Below, piece by piece: positions 12,932-24,071 of a stretch of DNA of 64,000 bases. The stretch covers positions 558,001 to 622,000 of the forward strand of contig RCSZ01000017.1 of NCBI GenBank assembly GCA_014898425.1. Reading direction: 5' to 3'. Each line of letters begins with the position of its first letter. Positions within the stretch are counted from its first letter, which is position 1. Under the pieces are notes generated by a model. It ran no database searches and was not told where the DNA came from. It saw nothing but the letters and a program-made list of their open reading frames with translations. This DNA comes from Botryotinia globosa. Lineage: Eukaryota > Ascomycota > Leotiomycetes > Helotiales > Sclerotiniaceae. A program made the translations under genes and the position numbers.

Positions 12932-14527
12932 CTACTGGTCATCAAGGACATGCAAATATTTCTTCTCTTCCCTCTTCTCACGTTCTGTTGATGGTGGTAG
13001 GTCGTAGAATGCTGCACTTCGATATCCCAACTATTTAAAATTAGCACTGCTAGCTCGAAACTTTGGTAGAAGATTGTACATACCAGGTAATGGAAAGTAA
13101 GGCTACTGAGCTCTGCTGGCTCGATTCCAAGGTCTTGGAATGTTTTTGCGGAAGGATCGATCTTTTGATCAATGAATTCTCGCTCAATCTCATCAGCAGA
13201 GATGACAGGCCACCAGAGAGCTTTGTTCAGAACTCCAGCGACTGGCTTAAGGATTTTCTTTGGTAAATTGATGTGTCGACGATGATTGTTGATTTCTTTA
13301 TCTACCAAGGCAGCAATTTCTGCTGTTGAGTAATTCTTGGGGCCATAAAGCTCATATGTTTGCGATGCAGTGCTATCATCTTGAAGCATTTTCTCAAGTG
13401 CTTGGCCTACATCGGGTGCCTAAAGAGATCGTCAATAGGAAGTCATGTAATTAAAGGATTTAAAACATACGTGAACTGGCCAGTAGCGCTCTTGCATGTG
13501 GTTGGATGTGAGAACGTTGGTGAATCCAGCAAGCTTGTGGAGAAGACGATCCTCAAAACCAAACAATGGAGCAGGTCTCACAATTGTAGTTTCTGGGAAT
13601 ATACTGCGTACAACTTCCTCACCTCTTGCCTAATGAAGATGCTTGTCAATCATATGAACCGATGTTTGAAAGAGTTGGGTTATATACCTTGGTTCTATAG
13701 AACTCAGAAGGTGAATTAGGGTCTGCGTTGTAGGAAGAGACATGGATGAATCTATCCACGTCGTATTTGGCAACAGCATCGGCAATTCGCTCCGCTCCTT
13801 CAACATGTACATCCTCGAGATCAAAGTTCCTGATACTAATGAGCATTTCCACTAGATGATCTTCTTTGGAACATACTTAGTGGGATAGTTGCGTCCAACA
13901 AGATTGTAGACAACATCAGAGTGCCTGACACTCTCCTCCAAAGATTGTGTGTTTCTCAAATCGTATTCCTACCCAAAGTAAGTCAAGGTGACCCATATAC
14001 TCTCTACCGGTTTTCTGCCATACCATGAAAATGACTCTACCCAAATCACCAGAAACCTTCAAATGTCGTTTGGCCATTTCCTCCCGGAAAGGGACAATAA
14101 CTGTACATCCTTGCCTTGCTAAACCACTCTCACATCAGCCCAAGTTCCTTGCATTATATACAAAGATTCGCGTACCGAGTCTATTCACAATATAACGTCC
14201 GAGGAATCCAGTCGCACCGAAAACGGTTGCGGTATGCCCTATAGTATCAAATTAGGCTTATGTTGATGTTAGATTTGCAATTTTGGGAGCAGATATACCT
14301 CCGAGAGATGATCTGTAGTACAACGCATTAGCAAGGAGGTCTGTAGAAGTGCAGAACCAATCTCAAAGTGCTTACCTGCCACCCTGGGTACGAATAATGG
14401 GCTTTCCGGTCCTTGTGATAGTGACATCAGATAACTTCCTGCTCAAAGGTACATTTTGAATTCCTCTTTTCGATCGTACAGCAGTCCGCAGACTGTTAAG
14501 AGTCGATGGACTGCAGGATTTCTGCAT
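12932..14527 (-). CDS. NADH:ubiquinone oxidoreductase 40 kDa subunit (NDUFA9/NUO-40)
   Basis: Nine exons: 14527-14376, 14312-14299 (14 nt), 14238-14176, 14118-14024, 13968-13877, 13829-13688, 13629-13471, 13419-13084 and 13030-12932, giving 383 residues. The first 50 residues are rich in R, K and S with few acidic residues, as in a mitochondrial presequence. Then comes the nucleotide-binding motif GATGFLGRYIVNRLA, the segment YDLRNT, VYNLVGRNYPTKNF, DVHVEGAERIADAV, RFIHVSSYNAD and SEFYRTK, then EIEREFIDQKIDPSAKTFQDLG. These match the atypical short-chain dehydrogenase-like accessory subunit of complex I, which binds NADPH and stabilises the matrix arm. The start is the first ATG; the frame extends 11 codons upstream but only to a GTG. 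It shares a 334 bp divergent promoter with RPN9. Confidence 0.92.
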
Positions 14528-14861
14528 TTTTGCGACTGGGGTACAAATCAATTGAATCACAGACGCAAAGGCAGTTGGCAGGGTTCAATTTGACTTGATG
14601 TTGAAGTTGTAGATTGACCTCGCGGGAGTCCAGCCGTGGAGCACACTAGTCTAAATATGGTTAGGCCCGACCTTGCGCAGCTCTCTCGTTGCCTCGCCTT
14701 AATATCAAAACCCCAACTAAACAGCTCCAATTTCTAACATTTACAAACACAAAAAGATACCCAAAGAATTCGACTTTTATTTATTTTGAACGGCGTATAA
14801 GTGGATACAGGGAATCCGGACAAAACCAATTATAATTCAATCCACCTCTCATTCAATCATC
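14528..14861. promoter_or_regulatory. bidirectional promoter, complex I 40 kDa subunit / RPN9
   Basis: The two start codons face away from each other across 334 bp, so both promoters must lie here. I see no distinctive element beyond A-rich leader sequence before the RPN9 ATG. Confidence 0.5.
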
Positions 14862-16054
14862 ATGAATGTCGACACAATCCCCGACTTTCTCGGAGAGCAA
14901 CGTGATGCTGCGCCAGCGGACCTTCAACATCTTTTCTTAACCTTTGAAGATCTCTGGGAGAAGAAGCTGTGGCATCAACTGACAGATACCCTCGTTGAGT
15001 TTTTCAATCACAAAGAAAGCGCTTCCCAACGATTACCAATATATAAGACATTCATCCTCACATTCGCCGATAAGATCAATCAGTTGAAGCTTGTTACTCT
15101 TGCTTTAAGCGCTGCTTCGCAGTGCAAAGGTAATAAACCACTATTGAGGAGACTGAAACAACTGCTAACTCAATAACAGATGGTTCAGAACGCCTATCTT
15201 TCCTAGAGGCAGTAGCAAAGAAAGTCGACAATCCCAATTCCCAAGATGCATACGTCTACGCAACAGTGGCTGTAGCTACCGTCAAATTAGAATTACAAGA
15301 TCAGGATGGAGCTAGAAAAGATTTGGATAAATCGGAGAAGATATTAGATGGGTTTGATTCCGTGGAGACGATCGTACATGCTGCATTCTACCGGGTTAAT
15401 GCAGAGTACTATCAATCCAAATTGGAGTTTGCATCATATTACAAAAACGCCCTGCTATACCTAGCTTGTATCGACCTCAATGACCTCACCCCATCTGAGC
15501 GCAAAAGCAGAGCCTACGATCTGAGCATTGCAGCTCTTGTATCCGATACTATCTATAACTTTGGTGAACTTCTTCTCCACCCCATCCTCGATACCCTCGT
15601 TAAGGACGACGCCTGGCTCAGAGATCTTCTTTTCGCTTTCAACCGTGGTGACCTTGCTGCCTACGATGTTCTCTCCGGCCACATTTCTTCTAATCCCCTA
15701 CTCGCACAACACCGCGATGGACTCAAACAAAAGATTTACCTCGCTGCCCTCACCGAAGCCGTTTTCCGCCGCCCTCCTCATGACCGTGCCATGACCTTCC
15801 GCGCAATATCCGAAGAAACTAAAGTTCGCCCGGACGAAATTGAGCATTTGATTATGAAGGCTTTGAGTTTAGGTTTGTTGCGAGGAAGCATCGATCAAGT
15901 CGATGAAATCGCACGTATCAACTGGGTACAGCCTAAGGTGTTGGACATGGGTCAAATCGAGGGTATGCGTACACGACTAGAAGAATGGGATTCTAGTGTC
16001 AACTCACTGGGCAACTGGATCGAGTCGAAGGGTCAGGACGTGTGGTCAGCATGA
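14862..16054 (+). CDS. RPN9: 26S proteasome regulatory subunit Rpn9 (PSMD13)
   Basis: Two exons (14862-15129 and 15180-16054) give 380 residues, the usual length for Rpn9. The N-terminal half is helical-repeat in character (for example WEKKLWHQLTDTLVEFF, YKTFILTFADKINQLKL). The PCI domain with its winged helix occupies about residues 190-350, including FRAISEETKVRPDEIEHLI, ending in WVQPKVLDMGQIEGM. Rpn9 is a scaffold subunit of the proteasome lid and assembles with the other PCI subunits; this is known from the family. The start follows an A-rich leader and ATCATCATG. Codon choice in the second exon is C-rich in third positions, as expected for a well-expressed gene. Confidence 0.95.
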
Positions 16055-16292
16055 GGCTCAGCATCATATTCGTGAATCAGAAGGCAAGAATGGCGTCTTA
16101 GGCTTCACATCGGACTGTAAAATAGATATTCCCTCTCTTGCATGCATGCCTGGGGCTAGTTGTATTTGCATTGCGAAAGAATGAAATGATATATGAGAAC
16201 AATACCCTTCTAAGTTTAAAATTGCATGTTTACTGATGGTTATGCGTGGCTGCATCCATTCTATCTAGAGATTATGCAATCGACAAGTCACC

Positions 16293-18379
16293 CTATTTCT
16301 TTTCCGCCCCACTGGCTACTTCTACTTTCCCTTCTACCCCATTAGTAATCTTGTTCAAACTCTCCATCTCTTCATCCTCCGCTCTGGGCTTCCCCCAAAG
16401 CAACATCCCACCCACGACCCACGCGGGCCACCAAACGCACCAAACCACAACCTGTGTCGTCATACCTCCAACATCCCATCCGAACGCCGCTTCCACCAAA
16501 ACATCTCCTACATCCAAACCCCAATATTTCGCACCAGCAAACAATACAGTTGAAGGCGCAAGAACACCTAAAAGAACAACAAGTATAGCAGCGATAATGG
16601 GTCTATGACCCAATGGGCGAATGTATGACAAGGGGGAGGATAGGATACCGATGAGGATTGAGAGGGAGAAATTGAGGGTAGCAAGAGATGAGAGGTACAT
16701 GCCTAGGAGAAGGAGAGAGAAGGATTGGATGAGGGATAGTTGGTGAGGGGTAGGGGTTGTGCAATAGGGGGAGTGAAGGAGGGTAGAGAGGGCTAGGGGT
16801 AGGAAGGTGTTGAGGATTAGGAAGACGAAGAAGACTACGGGAAGATTCTAAATCGTATGTTAGCCTTAGTTTTTTTCGATTTATGTTGAGAGAGAGACAT
16901 ACGGCTTTAGAAGTATGGTTAAATATATAGAGAGGAACGAGTCCCAAGAACTGACATCCAGCTACAACAGCGAGAGGAAGTGCAAGCTTGCGTTCGCGCG
17001 TTTGAAGATCCTTTTGTGGTATAAGGGCTTTCGATCCACTGGCTTCCACAATCACCAATGGAGCTTTCTCTTTCTCCTCTCCCTTTTTTGTCGACAGCAC
17101 AGACTCTGTCTTGGTGGGACTGGGCCAACCACTTTTCACCCATAGGAAGATCGCCATAATAGTGAAATTTGTAGCCACTAACATGGCACTTGGAAGATAT
17201 GTACCAATACTTACGAAGCGATTAGCTTGCATAAGTAAATAGAAGAAGAAACTTTGATGGAGATGTTCCAATAAGTTATTCAAACTTCGAAAAGTACTTT
17301 CGATTACTCTCCCCATGGCCATTTCATCTTGCCAGCCGTTTCCAAATGGTTGAAGTGTGATCGCATCCACATGATATGGAATGAAGCTACTATGAGGCCC
17401 TGAAGCATGGCCTAATCCTTGATTTATCATACCACGCAGCATAGTCTTGAGTCGATCTTGGTAGCTATCGCTGTGCTGCCACATTTTCTGAAGTGAGACT
17501 CTAATGCCCATTTGACCACTGGCAATTGAGACTACGGTATTGAAGAGATCGAGATTAGGAAGTTGTCCGTTGATTCCATCGTAGACAATGTGAATCGATT
17601 CAAAGCGGTGATCGAAAGGATAGTCGATAACAACAGCTCCTTGAAGAGCTCCACTTTTGACGGGCAATGAATCAATAGCGGGCGACTCGTGTGTATCATG
17701 ATAGGCATCGACCCAAGCCTGAGGACCAGCTTTACTATCTGCTGTAATTAGGAATATAATATCCTTTGACCACAAAGACCACCGATTGAAATATCTCGCC
17801 AGAGTAAGAACCAAAGCAACACCACTTCGATTCAACTCCCCATCAATATTCCTCCAAGCTCCTACCAACACAATTGCTTCCGTGGCATCACCTCGTGGTG
17901 CGTGTAAGATCGCATACACATTCTCTCCTCTGTAAACTTCACCCGCGGATTTGTATTCATACTTTTGTCTGGCAACCTTGAGTCCTGTAGCCTTGAAGAA
18001 TTCCTCAAGCTTATCGTTAACTCTGCATAGCAAAGTCAGCTATATTCTCCAATCTCTTCCACAATTTCGCGCATACTCAACATTACTGCTCTCCCCCAAA
18101 GCATCAACCTCCCTCTTGTATCCACGAAAAATGTTCTGATCGCTCCCCGCGAAATATGTATGGACTTGGCCTGGCAACAGTGCATTCTCCGAAACATAAG
18201 TATTTCTCGAATAATCATTCAATGGCAGAAGTAACAGCCATGCAACACCAACGGCTATGCAAAGAAAGGATAGATATGGTGGTAATTTTCGAACCGGCGC
18301 ATGTCGCAAGACGGTAGATGCTTTTTATTGTTAGAATAATTGGTTACAATGAAGCAGAACACTTACATAGTAGCCCCAT
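16293..18379 (-). CDS. GAA1: GPI transamidase component Gaa1
   Basis: Four exons: 18379-18367 (13 nt), 18320-18077, 18022-16903 and 16847-16293, giving 643 residues. The first exon codes only for MGLL plus one base. The protein has an N-terminal transmembrane anchor (YLSFLCIAVGVAWLLLLPL) and a large lumenal M28-peptidase-like domain without its zinc ligands. That domain includes YAILHAPRGDATEAIVLVGAW, DIIFLITAD and a GPHSSFIPYHVDAITLQPFG segment. Several C-terminal membrane helices follow. This is the architecture of Gaa1, which with Gpi8, Gpi16, Gpi17 and Gab1 attaches GPI anchors to proteins in the ER. The frame of exon 2 extends only to a non-ATG upstream codon, which is why the small first exon is needed. 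Confidence 0.92.
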
Positions 18380-18896
18380 GGCTATGAGAAGTCCTCACAA
18401 AATCAGGAGCGTTAATTTTGCTCACATTGGGAGCTTGAAGCTTGGGTGGGTTGTCAGCCTTGTCAAAATGCCAGGAATTGAGGCGAGGTTCCGAAGACGC
18501 GAGATCAGGAGCCTACGCGACAGATCTTGGATTTCCCGTACATGGAAGTTCACAATAATAGCACAAGGCAATTAAACTACATTTATTTCTCTAAGTTCAC
18601 ACAAATCCTGGAACGAATGAATAAAGGTGTCCGCAATCTGGCGGACATTAAATAGCTTCATCTAGTTATATAGTTGTCATTAAAAAGCTTACAATTATAA
18701 ATTTATCCATACTTCCTTAAGCTACCAGCGGTTTTTCTACCACTGATGTTAAAGTAGAAACCGAAGCCGTGAGTCATATGCCATTTCCATCGTTTTTTAC
18801 TTCATAGCATGATCGCTCCCAGAACATCCGAACTCCGTATCATGCGTAGTCTTTGTACAGAGAGAAGGGAAATCATTGACTGATAAGTACAGTATT
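18380..18896. other. intergenic between GAA1 and RBD2
   Basis: This 517 bp stretch contains the GAA1 promoter and the RBD2 3' flank. A short plus-strand frame at 18318-18575 is antisense to the GAA1 leader and carries no recognisable motif. Confidence 0.55.
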
Positions 18897-19945
18897 CTAA
18901 GGTCCCAATCGCTGTGCCTGGCCAGGAAATCCTAGCGCAATATTTGTTTCCGGTGAGATAATAGGATTGTTAGTAGTAGGTAATAATCCATATCTTCCAT
19001 AGGTTTTTTGGTCAACCGAAACGTAATGTGGTAATCGTCCCAAGAGATTCATTTTGCCCTCAATCCATCTAAGAATCTTCTCTGGTGGAGCTAAGAATTT
19101 GAGATAGCCCAGACCCCCTATAAAAGTTAGCTAGCGGACCGAACCATTAGATAGAAGAGCACTAACACCCGTAACCAAAAACCAGCCCGCAAAGATGCCC
19201 AAGGAAGCTAGTATGTGGTATCAAGAATGATATGAATAGTGTAAGGATAATTGGTGTAGTCCATGTTGGAATATGGACTGTTCCCAATACAAAGTTTGGG
19301 TTTGTTTTATATGTCTTGATCGCCTCCATTGCAAGTAGAGTAAAAACCCAAATGCTAGATTCTTTGTTAGCAAGACTTCCTGGGCGGCTGAACAGGAAGG
19401 ATGTTTTTCTCACCTGGCACCCATCACTCCTGTGTTCATGTGGAAGATTCCCCTCTCCACGAATGTATATATTAACGCAGGAATCGTCGACAAAGCTATA
19501 ACATCCATTAGCTCTAGTTCTCTCGCATCTAGCGTATCGAGGGACACCTACGACCGATGAACATTGCCAACGTAGTCAATGTCCCATATTCCGCCTCGAA
19601 TCTCTCCAACAATGGGGTTAGAGCAATAGTGTTCATTATCATATGTAGGAACCCCATATGTATCAATGGGAAGGTATTCGTGCGGTACACTATAGTGATA
19701 ACGCCATGTTAGCTTTACGGTCCACGGAAATCATTTGCGTGTTGTGTAGAGATGGTAGATTTACTTGACTGTAACCCAATTTCATTCGGGTACAAGCCAC
19801 CCCATTTCTGGAGGTCCCAAGCTGACTGCAGACTGACAAGCCATAATATGAATATGATTGCTATTATGCATCTCGTGAATAAAGGTAAACGGAGGATGTA
19901 TGATCGTAGACGAGTTGCGCCAAATTGGGGTAAAGTAATCGCCAT
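18897..19945 (-). CDS. RBD2: rhomboid-family intramembrane protease (Rbd2-like)
   Basis: Five exons: 19945-19765, 19689-19555, 19495-19414, 19354-19167 and 19117-18897, giving 268 residues. A basic N-terminus leads to the first helix (CIIAIIFILWLVSLQ). It is followed by the rhomboid segment YRTNTFPLIHMGFLHMIMN, then ERFEAEYGT, the serine region NTGVMGASIWVF, and SFLGHLCGLVFGYGWG with the second catalytic His. The presumed catalytic Ser is in MGAS and its codon AG|C is split by the third intron. Rbd2 is a Golgi/ER rhomboid in yeasts that processes membrane proteins such as the fission yeast SREBP. The donor of intron 2 (GTCGTA) is weak, and I moved the exon 4 donor to GTTAGT because only that keeps the frame. 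Confidence 0.86.
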
Positions 19946-22888
19946 GGTGGATGTTGCGGAATTCCGATTGCGTCGCCTTTAGGTAAGATTTATGGCAGGT
20001 TTTGAATATCCAACGACTTAGGTATCACTTCTTGAAGGCTTGAAAGGGTCCTGCAGCATCGTTCGAAAATCGATGCGCTGAGTGTTATGTTGAGAAATCC
20101 AGCATCTCTCGAAATTGTCTTGTCCTTTTCGCTAACCTTACCGCGAGGCTGAGCTTCCACGCGCCTTGTCAAAGCATGGACTTCTACTTGCTTGGACAAC
20201 CAAATGGCTGAATGCTTCTTCTTACACAGTAATAAACACTCAAAGAGTCATTTTACTATTACACAATTTTATAGGAGATTCCTTCAATCTTGAGCACTGT
20301 GTTGATATATTCTTTTCGGGGATACGGAGGAAAGACAAGGCTGATAGAGATTCATACAACCAGGAGAACGAATTTCCACTAGGTTACAGAGAGCCGACTT
20401 TGAAGAAGTCTTCAATTATAATGAACCAACCTACAAGTAATAGTAATCTTGCTTGATTGATATGGGCGGTTTTTAATACTGCATTGGTCCAAGTGTTTTG
20501 CAGATTAAAGTCAATTCAGATGTTCGGATGTTCAAATGTTCATTGTGAGATTGGATTTCCCCGGTGAGCTGTGGATAGGCTCGCCGGAAGTATTGTCCAT
20601 TTGTCCTCAGTAACCCCTCCCCAAGTCGTTCATGATACGCGTTGGTTTTTGATTGAGTATTGTTTTAGTAGACTGTACAAAATACAAGGCTTGATCTCTG
20701 TGTCTATATATATACCCCTTCTTCGCCTCGCTAGGTTAAATACAGCCATTTGTCACTATAGATGCTTTAATCAATACGCTTAAATGGTCATTAATCCGAT
20801 GATTTCGTTCTCCGTAGATTCTTTCAAGAACTATAGCATCCAAGAGTACAGAATACATTGGTTGATGCCTATTCATGTTAATGAACATCTAATCGCCTCA
20901 AAATATCGATCGTCAAATCCAAGACTTCAAAGGATTATATATAGTACATGAGTCTTGAGAATGCTCAAGTCGAGCCAGGCTCCCAGAGAATCTACAGTTC
21001 ATGGTATAACAAAATTCCACCCTATAATACCCAGTAGTATTGTTGAAGTACGCACTCTAGAACACGATCGTTGCAGTCAACTATATTCTCTTACACCACT
21101 CCCAACTACACACCTTCAACATAACTAACGAATCTCATTGTTACCTCACGCATAGCGATCGCGTCCGATCGGGCTAGCACGGCGCTAAGCTTTAAGCCGA
21201 TCATACACATAGTCCTATAGAATGCTCTCTTTAGATCTGTAGCTTTTGATTCCAAGGTTCATCTCTAATATACGTTGGGATCCTCGCACTCATCGAGAAG
21301 CTCAAACAGTAGCTAGAATCGCTAAGCCCAAACTCTTCCGAAATCTACCTCAATTAAACAAAGAATACTCTCTACATGCACAACAACATAATCATCCAGA
21401 ATCCAGACCAGGGTTCCAAGGGAGGCGAAAAAGGATGAAATTGCATGGGTTTACGAGATAAATAGGAAGCTAAGCTATTGAGTAGAATCCCAGCACCATA
21501 ACAGAGCAGCTCCGGATAAATCCATATTGGCTGTAAGGCGTGTCGCACATTTTTACTTTGTCGGTCAGGTGTTGCTGAAGATACTCGTCGCTGTCGTTGT
21601 TGGAACTGGTTTATATATTACAGCTACGTATTCACATTCATCATATACAATACATTCAATACATTCATAGTTCTAATGCGAGTTAAGAGATTAAAGAGAC
21701 TACTATTTAAATAGTACGTTCTCACTCTTAAACCCCAATTCTCCATGTGAATTTCATTGCTAGCATCTATGAAGGAAATTCCAAAATCATATATCACAAC
21801 GATCCTACAATGAGTGAATTATCATTTCATCTGCACCACCATCAGAATGATTCCTGAATCACCAAATAATAAATAACACTAATCAAGAAATCACAAAACT
21901 TATTCACAAAACCACATCTATCAAACAACCACAATTTTCTCACACCAGCCCCTCCACTTCTTCCATTTCATACAGTCTAATCTATACCGATACAAGGAAA
22001 CATAGAACATATAGCTGTCTGTACATACCGCGAAACAAAACATTAAGACCACCAGTCAGAATTGCCAAATGACCGCATCGTTAACACCTGCCATCTTCAC
22101 ATTTCACATTCTTAACTCTCTGTTATTACCACTCCCTTCATAGACATTCCCAAAACAAACAATTCTAAAAATTGAACCCCAAAGCGCTTACATCAACCCC
22201 AGAGAACCAAAGAATGGGTAATGATACAACAAAGTAGGATGCAGAGAACATCTCTCCATATATAAAACTCGTTAGAAAATGATATAGAATAGAACACCAA
22301 ACAAAAGTCTCCACCCAGCAAGCCATTCCACAAAGAAGAAGATGAACTCGTACGGTTCGGTATCAGAAGAGATCAATGTCTATGAGAAGGATATGATACA
22401 TTTACCGCAGATTTGATTAATCACAACCCCTATTCTACTATAAACTCTGCCAAAGAGTCTAGATTAGATATATTCACCAATGTTAGAAAAATGAACATGG
22501 AATTAGATCATCCAAACACACTCACAACGAGCTGCAAAGCTCACTGAAAGATATAGAAATCCATTCTTCAATTCTCAATCTTGACTACTGGCTACACCAT
22601 AAAAGAACCTCGACGCTTACATATATTATTAAAGTACCAATTGAGTTGCACATAGCACCCTTACCGAGACGTAACTAGGTATATACCGAACTTGAAGTAT
22701 AGGATATGTGATTCTTATATAGCTTGCTAGGAACAAATGAGTAGATCAATCGAAAGCAGTTACTCGAGTAGATACATACATAAATACAAAATCCATACCA
22801 CCCATCCAATCACCAATATCAATAATCACAATCAGTATATCACTCACCATTTTAACCTCAAAGAATTGATTCACTACAAGCAAACCTT

Positions 22889-23069
22889 AATAAATCTATA
22901 AATCTATAAATCTATAAATCTATAAATCTATAAATCTATAAATCTATAAATCTATAAATCTATAAATCTATAAATCTATAAATCTATAAATCTATAAATC
23001 TATAAATCTATAAATCTATAAATCTATAAATCTATAAATCTATAAATCTATAAATCTATAAATCTATAA
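22889..23069. repeat. (ATAAATCT)n minisatellite
   Basis: About 22 uninterrupted copies of an 8-base unit over 180 bp, directly followed by an ACACAT repeat to about 23100. The uniformity of the copies suggests recent expansion. Confidence 0.97.
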
Positions 23070-23142
23070 ACACATACACACATACACACATACACACATA
23101 AATCCATTACTTTCCTACAATCTCAAATTTGGTGATTTTTTA

Positions 23143-23185
23143 CAGCCAATACCCAATACCCAATACCCAATACCCAACACCTATT
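23143..23185. repeat. (CCAATAC)n short tandem repeat
   Basis: Four to five copies of a 7-base unit with one degenerate end. Confidence 0.85.
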
Positions 23186-23237
23186 ATTAAACTCCAAACT
23201 CCAAACTCCAAACCCACAATCTTCATTCTCTCATCTC

Positions 23238-23385
23238 ATCTCATGCTCTCATCTCATCCTCATCCTCTCATCTCATCCTCTCATCTCATCCTCTCATCTC
23301 ATCCTCTCATCTCATCCTCTCATCTCATCCTCTCATCTCATCCCATCCTCTCATCTCATCCTCTCATCTCATCTCATCTCAATAC
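23238..23385. repeat. (CTCATCTCATCCT)n tandem repeat
   Basis: About ten copies of a 13-base unit with internal variation of the smaller CTCAT module, strongly pyrimidine-rich on the plus strand. Confidence 0.9.
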
Positions 23386-23449
23386 ACACCATAAGAACCA
23401 AGCACACATCCATAACCCTATACCGAATCTCTAATAAGATCAAACTGCC

Positions 23450-23486
23450 CTATCAATATCAATATCAATATCAATATCAATATATA
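23450..23486. repeat. (ATCAAT)n repeat
   Basis: About six copies of a 6-base unit. Confidence 0.9.
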
Positions 23487-24071
23487 CATTTATTCAACCC
23501 TCCACCGTCATTCGATATCAAATCTCACTTGCACTGTGTAATGAATACGAGGTAGATATGTAGATTTAGGAGCATCAATGCCATAGATCATAGATGAGAT
23601 GACGAGTATTGATAGGTACTTCAAAGACTAATCAACAGTGAAAGGAAGACCGAAGCTACTGTAGTAGAGGCTCGATATCTAAAGACAGAGAATGCATTCC
23701 TAGAATACGGCATTTAATCCGCATGGCTAGCTTAGCTACGCTAGCACCTCACAATCTTCTCATAGATTCAGACATTCAAAAGGAACAAGTTTTTTCCATT
23801 TCACCATCATTCGCCAAAAATCCATAGCGCAAAACGTTGATTATCATAGCATTTTCCCATCTGGGAATTTCATACATTTTAACATAATAAAGGAGGCCTA
23901 ATGTACGAGAATAAACTGTAAAAGCAGAAACTAAAAAAAAGTGGCCCACTGTGATGAACAAAATACAGTAGCAGACCAGAGCAACCCATTAGCTCCGAAA
24001 GCCCAGAAAAATTTAATTCTCGTAAATCACCGCCCAACACCACAACCACACCCAAATGTTATTTTAATAAT

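Larger units (their letters stand above)
19946..24071. other. 4.1 kb gene-free, microsatellite-rich island
   Basis: No coding exon could be supported between the RBD2 start and the aconitase stop. The second half (about 22.8-23.5 kb) is a string of tandem repeats listed separately. The plus strand from about 21.7 to 23.4 kb is A/C-rich. A non-coding RNA or an extended aconitase 3' region is possible, but there is no direct evidence. Confidence 0.6.
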
